64,000 nt of DNA from Eleusine coracana subsp. coracana (taxonomy: Eukaryota; Streptophyta; Magnoliopsida; Poales; Poaceae): contig CM064434.1 in NCBI GenBank assembly GCA_032690845.1, positions 30,401,069 through 30,465,068 of the forward strand, in the 5' to 3' direction. Below, in pieces: positions 56,977 to 64,000 of the stretch. Under the pieces are notes generated by a model, which was not told the DNA's origin, did not search any database, and saw only the letters and a program-made list of their open reading frames with translations. How positions within the stretch are numbered: position 1 is the stretch's first letter; each line of letters opens with the position of its first letter. The translations under genes and the position numbers were made by a program.

Positions 56977-58668
56977 TTACTCATCATCATCGGTGCTTTC
57001 ATTATTCTCCTCGTCGTCCTCTTCATCACCCTCTTCTTCTTTGTGGCCTTCGTCCTCGCCTTCCATGCCTTCTTGTTCATCTTGTGCAGCTTGTTCTTCA
57101 TGAGCGGGAGCGGGTGGAGGAGCAAGATCATCCCAATCATAGCCTGCAAGGGGATCCTCAAAGACCGGTGCCTCACCATCACGCTCACACTCGAAGCCAT
57201 CCAGAGACACCTCATGGCCTTGAGCTCTTTGGTCTTTCTTGTAGCGCCGCACTTGCTTCTTAATGCGCTTCTTGTTCTCCCAATTTTCCGTAGCATTGAA
57301 GCAACAAGCATTCAAGATGCTCTTGAGCATAGCAGCAATGGGTGATGATGGACGGCGGCGAGATGCTTCAGGTGGAGGAGTGGAGGCTGAAGCATGAGGG
57401 GCGGCTGCTTCAACCCTAGCTGCCCGTTCCTCTTCTAACTCCCTCCGGATAGTCTCATGATGAGGGCGAGTGAGCTTAGGCACACGGCGTGATGATGACG
57501 GCTGATGCTTGCACTCCTTCTCAAAAATCAATCCAGTCTCAGCCTCGATCATCTTCATAAGATAGGGAGCAAAGGGTAGTACCTTCCGAGTGTCCAAAGA
57601 GGCCGAGTAGATTTCCTGAGTAATGAGGTCCATCACACTGAAGGCTGTAGCTCCATCTCTGAACCTAGCAAGAACATTTCTGGAGTGCTCAACAAGGGAA
57701 GTGGCATACCCAGCCTTTGGAGCAATAGTCACCCGGAGCATCATGTTGAGTGTGAAGTAGAAGTTGTGCATTTCATGAGTGGTTCCCAGATATTTGCGTT
57801 GAAGGTCCTCATACATGAATCTCAGCTCAGAGTCCTTCAACACAGGCTCACAGGAGAGCCTGTCCCTTGCACCATCTGCCTCAGCATCTTGAAAGAAAAA
57901 AGTAGCCAAGCGAGAGGGGGATACCACATACTGCACACCTTGTGTCATCCGATGAACATAGCCTCGTCCATCAATGTACAAGGTGGAGTAGAACTGACAG
58001 ATGACCTCTTCATTCCAATCATAGTTGAACCCCATGAGGTTATACACATGTCATGCCTTGCCAGCTCCCACTATCTCATTGAAGGTTGACTCATTCTTGT
58101 CCTCCATGTATTTCCAGTCAATCCACTGATGAGTGGCCAACCAGTTCTTCCGGTTCGTGTCAATGATCATAGACATGTAGTAGTCTTGGTGAAACCAAGT
58201 GAGGAACCGGGGGTCACTGGCTTCTTTATCACTCACAAGATATTGATTTTGCCTTCTTGCTGTATGCAATGCCTCGGCATCCTTCTTGTAGTCCTTCAAA
58301 TCATTATGAGGGGGGTAGACGGGAGCATGGACTCGAAGATCCCTCACGATGTTCAAGGGCTCATTGCTCGTTGACTTGCTCTTGCGTGGTTTGGGGCGGG
58401 GTTTGGGGTGGGTTTCCTTGACTAGCTTCTTCCCTTTGTCAAGTGCCCTTCTAGGAGGAAGAGCGCCTCCTTGACCAACCGAAATTGTTTGAGCCCCGGA
58501 ACTGCTTCCCTGTCCTATCCTTCTCTTGATCATGGCTTTTCTTCTCTTGGCAAGGGGTACAAGATCCTCGTGGGAAGAGGAGGACATGTCGGGAGAGGCT
58601 TGATGTTCCTCTTCACTTGATTCCTCACGAACGGATGGATCATTGGAGGCAATCTTTGTGCGGGCCAT
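56977..58668 (-). pseudogene. Envelope-position ORF of the SIRE element, one internal stop
   Basis: About 560 codons from the ATG at 58668 (MARTKIASNDPSVREESSEE), broken by a single TGA at 58050-58048 where CGA (Arg) is the likely ancestor; otherwise open to 56977. In order: acidic Ser/Glu head, basic KRRKAMIKRR patch, Lys/Pro-rich stretch, the shared domain NYDWNEEVICQFYSTLYI...VQYVVSPSRLATFF (about 58025-57900), helical LVEHSRNVLARFRDG, RRELEEERAARVEAAA, a basic KKRIKKQVRRYKKDQRAQG and a very acidic tail (EEEGDEEDDEENNE). I see no signal peptide or membrane span. In the SIRE lineage this position is called envelope-like, but composition here suggests a nucleic-acid-binding or chromatin-type protein. 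Confidence 0.78.
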
Positions 58669-58739
58669 GTTCACACACCTAAGAGGCAGGAAATAAGAGA
58701 CTATTTAGGAATGAGTCACAAGTAGGAGTGAGAAAGGAG

Positions 58740-59450
58740 ACAGATTCAGGGCACTGAACTACAGGTGACGGAAGTTTCGTGAGGGTCATGGAAGTTCCGT
58801 CGTGACGGAAGTTACCATGGAACTTCCGTCATTTTGCAGTTTGCCCATGAACTTCCCCCCCCCCCCCCCCCCCAAACTCCCAAATCCTATGGAAAGAGTC
58901 CAAATGCTGCATAGAGAAGGTAGAACAACCACAAAGGAACTATTCTACCTAAGCCAAAGTGACACTAGGGAGCATTTGAACATTTGACCTAAGGACCAAG
59001 ATCTAGGGGTCAAATTTCATACCTAGTGCAATGGAGATGAGAAAGTTGATGGAGATCACAAAACTTCCATGGGGAAGGTGTTGAATCTCCACCAAATCCA
59101 AGGGAAACGCCAATTGAATCTCCAAATCACCACAAATTGCCACTTAGGGTTTAGGGAGAAGAGAGAGAGAGAGAGAATAGAAGAATGATCGAGTGGGGAA
59201 GAAGAAAGAAGAGGGTCGGGCCACTTAACCAGGGACTGATGGAAGTTCCATCGTTGGGCGATGGAAGTTCCGTCAGTCTCGGGTTGAGACAGATAGGAGT
59301 TTTGAGTACGCGGAAGTTCTGACAGAACTTTCATGGCGACGGAAGTTCCGTCATCGGGTGACGGAAGTTCCATCGCTCTCGGGTCTGAGACAGGTGCCCA
59401 AAACTGATATTACGGAAGTTCCGTGAATGGGTCACGGAAGTTCCGTCAGC
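58740..59450 (-). promoter_or_regulatory. Internal palindrome clusters upstream of the SIRE envelope-position ORF
   Basis: The LTR word recurs as GACGGAAGTTCCGTC variants at 58763-58830 and 59228-59450 (GATGGAAGTTCCATC, GACGGAAGTTCCGTC, CACGGAAGTTCCGTC), between the pol stop (59742) and the ORF ATG (58668). A run of about 18 C lies at 58855-58873. Confidence 0.65.
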
Positions 59451-59741
59451 CTCTGTTTGCAACAGAAACCTCCCTCTCTAAACAGAACTTTTGGACAAGT
59501 TACATATGGAATAAAAAGCTTGTCTCAACTTGTGAATAGTAACAAATCAACAGCCAAAACTATATTCACAAGCATCGACAATATGATCTAGCGATCAAAG
59601 AATTTTGTTTGAAAACAAAGACAATATGAGATTTTTGAAAAGATTTTACTTTCAAGATATTTTGCATGATAAATACACCAATCAAAGCACAAGATTCTAC
59701 TCCAAGTTGGATGAGTCAAGAATATTTAGTTCACTCCTAAG

Positions 59742-62700
59742 TTAACAAAACCGCTTCTTATCTAGGGGTTTGGTAAAAATATCGGCTAGTTGTTTGTCGG
59801 TTCTAACATAGCTAATATCGATGTCCCCCTTTATAGAATGATCTTTCAAGAAGTGGTGCCGGATATCTATGTGCTTGGTTCGATTGTGATCAATGGGGTT
59901 ATATGCAATCATGATAGCACTCTCATTGTCACATAGGAGTGGAACTTTGGTCATAGTGTATCCAAAGTCCTTTAGAGTTTGTCGCATCCGAAGTAGTTAA
60001 GCACAACAACTTCCGGCTGCCACGTACTCCGCTTCGGCCGTGGATAAGGCAACGGAATTTTGTTTCTTGGATGACCATAACACAAGGGACCTACCCAAGA
60101 ATTGGCATGTCCCGGAGGTACTTTTCCTATCCACTTTACATCTGGCGTAGTCGGCATCCGAATACCCGACTAGCTTGAACTTGGAGCCCTTGGGATACCA
60201 CAATCCTAAGTTTGAGGTGTGAACTAAATATCTTAAGATTCTTTTCACCGCCACGAGGTAGCTTTCCTTTGGAGCACTTTGGAATCTTGCACACATGCAT
60301 ACACTAAGCATGATATCGGGTCTAGATGCACAAAGATAAAGCAAGGAGCCAATCATGGAGCGGTATACCTTTTGATCCACGGGTTTACCGTTTACATCTA
60401 GCCCAAGGTGTCCGTTTGTCTTCATGGAAGTCTTGTTAGGTTTAGCATTCTCCATGTCAAACTTCTTAAGTATGTCTTGTGTGTACTTGGTTTGACTTAT
60501 GAATGTCCCCTCTTCAAGTTGCTTAACTAGAAAGCCTAGAAAGAACTTCAACTCCCCCATCATGGACATCTCAAATTTCCTAGTCATAATCTTGGCAAAC
60601 TCATCACAAAAAGATTGATTAGTAGAACCAAATATGATGTCATTGACATATATTTGGCAAACAAATAAATCATTGTCACTTTTATTGTGAAGAGAGTAGG
60701 GTCGGCCTTGCCAATTGTGAAGCCCTTGTTGATCAAGTATCCCTTGAGGTGTTCATACCAAGCTCGTGGACCTTGCTTGAGGCCGTAGAGAGCTTTGTGA
60801 AGTTTGTACACATGGTTTGGTTTCTTTGGGTCTTCAAACCCCGGAGGTTGTTGTACATACACCTCTTCTTGAATAGGGCTATTAAGAAATGCACTTTTCA
60901 AATCCATACGAAAAATCTTAAAGCCATGGTGAGTAGCATAGGCAAGTAAAATACGAATTGACTCAAGCCTAGCTATGGGTGCATAAGTTTCACCAAAGTC
61001 CAAACCTTCTACTTGTGAGTAACCTTTTGCGACGAGCCTTGCCTTGTTTCTCACCACCACACCGTGCTCATCCTGCTTGTTGTGGAAAACCCATTTTGTA
61101 CCTACAACATTTTTCTTGGGTCTCTCCACTAATGACCACACCTTGTTTCTTTCAAAGTTGTTTAACTCTTCTTGCATAGCCATCACCCAATCCGTGTCTT
61201 GAAGGGCATGTTCCACCTTAAGAGGTTCCAAAGAGGAAACAAACGAGTAATGATGACAAAAGGTAGCCATTCAAGATCTAGTAGTTACCCCCTTTTGGAT
61301 GTCTCCAAGAATGTTATCTACGGGGTGATCCTTTTGAATGCTTTGTCGTACTCGTGGATGAATTGGCCTAGATGCATCTTCTTCTTCTTGATTGATATCA
61401 TCTTGAGTGTCTCTATCCCCACCATCTTGAGCTTGATTTTGGTTGTTACCTTGACCATGATCGTCACCATGATCTTGGTCTCTCCCTTAATCTTGTTCAT
61501 CATGTGGCTCTTGTGGAGATGGTTCATCTTGCCTTGAGTTTGGGTCTTGTGGTCTTATCTCTCCTATTGCCATGCTCCTTATTGCATCACAAGGAGCTTC
61601 ATCACCTACATCACTTGGATTTACTTGCTCTACTTGAGAGCCATTAGATTCATCAAATTGCGCATCCCGGGTGATTTCAACAACACCGGTGTCTTTGTTA
61701 AAGACTCGATATGCATAGACGTTAGTTCCATATCCAAGGAGAAAACCTTCATGTGTCTTAGGGGCAAACTTAGAGGATTTGGGTTTCTTGTTAAGAATAA
61801 AGCATTTGCTCCCAAAGACATGAAAGTATGAAACATTTGGAAGGTTACCAGTGAGAAGCTCATATGGTGTTTTCTTCAAGATCTTTTGAAGATATAATCT
61901 ATTTGTTGCATGGCATGCGGTGTTGATGGCTTCGGCCCAAAAAGTGTCCAGCATCTTGTACTCATCAAGCATTGTTCTTGCCATCTCTATGAGTGTGCGG
62001 TTCTTCCTTTCGGCTACCCTATTTTGTTATGGAGTGTATGGAGCGAAGAATTCATGCTTGATGCCTTCTTCATCAAGATATTCTTCAACTTGTGTATTCT
62101 TGAACTCGGTTCCATTGTCACTCCTTATTTTCTTGATCTTCACTTCATACTCATTTTGGGCTCTCCTCAAGAATCTCTTTAGAATACCTTGTGTTTCACT
62201 TTTGTCCTTCAAAAAGAATACCCAAGTGAAACGAGAATAATCATCAACAATTACAAGGCCATATTTGTTACCGCCAATGCTTATGTAGGTGACCGGTCCA
62301 AATATATCCATATGAAGCATTTCCAACGGTCTTGTCGTTGTCATCATTGTTTTTGAGGGATGTGCCGCTCCAACTTGCTTTCCGGCTTGACACGCGCTAC
62401 ATATTTTGTCCTTTTCAAATGCAACATCCTTTAGTCCAACAACGTGGCCGCCTTTTAGGAGTTTGGAAAGATTTCTCATCCCAACATGAGCTAGCCGGCG
62501 ATGCCATAGCCAACCCAAGGTGGTTTTAGCAACCAAACAAGTATTTAGGTTAGATCCCTCTTTGTTGGTAAAATCAACAAGATAGATCTTGTCCTCTCAA
62601 TACCCTTTGAAAGCTATTGAGGAATCTTTCTTCCTAAACACGGTCACGCCATCATCGTTAAAGAGACAACTAAGGCCCATCTCACAAAGTTGTGAAACGG

Positions 62701-62935
62701 ACATCAAGTTGTATCCTAGACCATTCACAAGATAAGCATTACTAATTGAAAGGTCATGGGTGACGTCAATCCGTCCATGACCAATTACCTTTCCTTTGTT
62801 GTAATTTCCAAATGATATGCCTCCACTTGGTAGATTGTCATGATCAAGTGTGGAGAACATTGATCTCTCTCCGGTCATATGATTTGAGCATCCACTATCA
62901 AGCACCCATATTGCCCCACTGGAGGAGTATTCCTA
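59742..62935 (-). pseudogene. SIRE pol: protease, integrase, reverse transcriptase, RNase H
   Basis: Protease: MLDSGCSNHMTGERSMFSTL (about 62905). Integrase: GWLWHRRLAHVGMRNLSKLL, CSACQAGKQ, PLEMLHMDIFGPV, VIVDDYSRFTWVFFL, IRSDNGTEFKN, then after a TAA at 62026 QNRVAERKNRTLIEMARTML and FWAEAINTACHATNRLYL. Reverse transcriptase: GTKWVFHNKQDEHG, ARLVAKGYSQVEGLDFGETY, FRMDLKSAFLN, YKLHKALYGLKQGPRAWYE, then after a frameshift near 60680 the catalytic site as YVNDIIFGS (about 60645), where YVDD is expected. RNase H: GYSDADYARCKVDRKSTSG, VALSTAEAEYVAAG, and after a TAA near 59998 LLCDNESAIMIAYNPIDHNR and HIDIRHHFLKDH. At least four stops, most explained by C-to-T change of CAA or CGA, plus one frameshift. 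Confidence 0.88.
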
Positions 62936-62944
62936 CAAAGGAAA

Positions 62945-64000
62945 TCAAGCATGTGTTTTAGGCACCCAAGTTGGTATGGGTCCCTTAACCCTAGACACAA
63001 GAACCTTGGGCACCCAGACACAAGGCTTCCACCTTGCATCATGTGGCCCAACAAACTTAGCAATCACTCTACCATAAGCATTACGGGTTAGCACATAAGA
63101 GGCATCAAAATCATTAAAGGATATGGTAGGGGTCTTCATGTTCTTGTTGACTTGGGAAGCATTCTTGGGCTTGATGATGCTTTCTTGTGCCACTTTCTTT
63201 CCCTTGCTCTCATGCACAAAGTTGATTCTCTTGTCGTGCCTTCTTTTGGGTGCATTCTTGTTGTACCCCAATCCTCTCTTGTCATGAGAGGCTCTTGGCT
63301 CACCAACTATTCTTGTTGTAGTCTCCACTTGAGCTTTCTTCTTGAGCTCATTGACTTGGTTGGTTAGCTTCTCAATGATTGCATCTTGCTTGGCAATCAT
63401 ATCAACATCAATGTTGTGGCACCTTCTACAACCCTTGCTTGTTGAAGCTTGTGAAGATTCAAGCTTCTTCAACAATGATTGTGATTTTGTTTTGAGATCT
63501 TCAATGGCCTTAGCTAAATCCTTGTTCTCCTCTTGCAAGACATTGCACCTCTCTTGATATTTCTTGGAGGTTGAGGTGCTTGATTCACTTGACTCATTGA
63601 CTTTTGTAAGTTCTTTGGTCAAGGTCTTGTTCTTCTCCTTTTCTTGCTCTAGTTGCTTGGTGAGCTCTAGATTCTTGCTTTTCTCTTCATCAAGCAACTT
63701 TTCTTGCCTATCAACGATCCTCTCTTTATTGTCCAACTCCCTTTGTAGCTTATCTAGCATTTTTACCATTTCATGCATAGAGGAGACCAAATCCTCCTCT
63801 TCATCGCTACAATAAGAAGGATTGAAATCGGTGTGAGGAGCTACCTTGCTTTCCTTGGCCATGAAGCAACAAGAGGCATCATCTTCATCATCGGTGAGGT
63901 TGTTGAAGAGTGACTTTTTGACTGGGGGTAGGCCAATGGCGATATTAGCAATACCACCTTCATCATCTTCATCATCATCATCGGAGATGTACTCTTGGCC
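62945..64000 (-). CDS. SIRE gag, C-terminal part (open at window edge)
   Basis: One open frame from the right edge to a TGA at 62947-62945. It starts in an acidic stretch (SDDDDEDDEGG), then FNNLTDDEDDASCCFMAKES, and then a long coiled coil (LDKLQRELDNKERIVDRQEK, LELTKQLEQEKEKNKTLTKE). A pair CRRCHNID lies near 63425, a basic region (KRRHDKRINFVHESKGKK) near 63225, and the usual gag tail ARWKPCVWVPKVLVSRVKG. The ATG at 63862 is internal; the true start and the zinc knuckle lie to the right. Two stops (TGA, then TAG four codons later) separate it from the protease. Confidence 0.85.
   Translation of the reverse strand, partial: GQEYISDDDDEDDEGGIANIAIGLPPVKKSLFNNLTDDEDDASCCFMAKESKVAPHTDFNPSYCSDEEEDLVSSMHEMVKMLDKLQRELDNKERIVDRQEKLLDEEKSKNLELTKQLEQEKEKNKTLTKELTKVNESSESSTSTSKKYQERCNVLQEENKDLAKAIEDLKTKSQSLLKKLESSQASTSKGCRRCHNIDVDMIAKQDAIIEKLTNQVNELKKKAQVETTTRIVGEPRASHDKRGLGYNKNAPKRRHDKRINFVHESKGKKVAQESIIKPKNASQVNKNMKTPTISFNDFDASYVLTRNAYGRVIAKFVGPHDARWKPCVWVPKVLVSRVKGPIPTWVPKTHA

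Larger units (their letters stand above)
55414..64000 (-). mobile_element. SIRE/Maximus-type Ty1-copia element, 3' LTR to gag
   Basis: On the minus strand: gag (64000-62945), protease, integrase, reverse transcriptase and RNase H (62935-59742), a palindrome-bearing leader (59450-58740), an envelope-position ORF (58668-56977), a spacer with two purine tracts and the 3' LTR (56570-55414). Integrase before reverse transcriptase marks Ty1-copia, and the ORF after pol marks the SIRE/Maximus lineage. The 5' LTR and primer site lie beyond the right edge. Damage is mostly point stops, so it is among the better preserved elements in the window. Confidence 0.9.

Noticed and set aside
56916..57345. Plus- and minus-strand ORFs over the acidic tail of the SIRE envelope-position ORF
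   Set aside because: Shadows: the minus-strand frame of the main ORF explains them, and the alternatives are repeats of acidic codons read out of frame.
62930..62947. Programmed gag-pol readthrough in the SIRE element
   Set aside because: Two stops (TGA, then TAG four codons later) separate gag and protease in a copy with several other decay stops, so damage is the simpler explanation.

Overview
The window looks like plant nuclear DNA from a grass. It is almost wholly built from nested, decaying transposable elements of kinds typical of large grass genomes: a Tekay-type Ty3 chromovirus, Tat/RIRE2-like and Athila-like Ty3 elements, SIRE/Maximus-like Ty1-copia elements, a CACTA transposon and an RTE-clade LINE. 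No intact host gene is visible. The only host-derived coding sequence I can support is a broken Rab8/RabE-type small GTPase fragment near 32.4-33.0 kb. The exact species cannot be read from the sequence.

Layout. 1-8228: 5' half of a minus-strand Tekay-like element (long LTR 4350-8228, Met-type primer site, an extra coiled-coil ORF, a frameshifted gag, an open pol running off the left edge). 8229-9020: plus-strand LTR fragment of another Tekay-type element. About 9025-24456: a CACTA remnant whose second gene (plant-transposase domain plus Ulp1-like protease) survives at 19.7-23.0 kb. It is split by a deleted SIRE-like element (9931-17834, TSD CATAC) and carries a small CACTA derivative (23458-24137). 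24978-28310: minus-strand RTE LINE. 28.3-33.5 kb: AT-rich, gene-poor DNA with the Rab pseudogene. 33482-43675: plus-strand Tat/RIRE2-like element, invaded by a solo LTR (34517-35271, TSD TCTAC), by a complete non-autonomous Athila-like element (37940-42430) and by a truncated LTR (42436-42884). From 43676 rightwards: a minus-strand Athila-like element with an envelope-position ORF. It is broken by a SIRE-like solo LTR (44606-46552, TSD CCCAT) and by another solo LTR (50017-51456, TSD GCCGG) that sits exactly inside the ORF. 52597-55413: LTR and internal stub of a further SIRE-like element, itself hit by a solo LTR (53784-54545, TSD GGGGG). 55414-64000: minus-strand SIRE/Maximus element with 3' LTR, envelope-like ORF, pol and gag, running off the right edge.

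The most interesting pattern crosses the individual elements. Five LTR families each carry a cluster of a private short palindrome (GACCGGACNGTCCGGTC, CATCGGACAWGTCCGATG, GACGGAACTTCCGTC, TGCCGATCGGCA, ACCGGCAGTGCCGGT). In four of the five the last copy lies about 40-55 bp upstream of the LTR TATA box. In three families the same word is clustered again inside the element, just before the envelope-position ORF. This looks like a fast-changing promoter operator system that is specific to each family. The three envelope-position ORFs, although very diverged, share one recognisable domain. Most in-frame stops in the decayed ORFs are TAG, as expected when methylated CAG codons decay to TAG.
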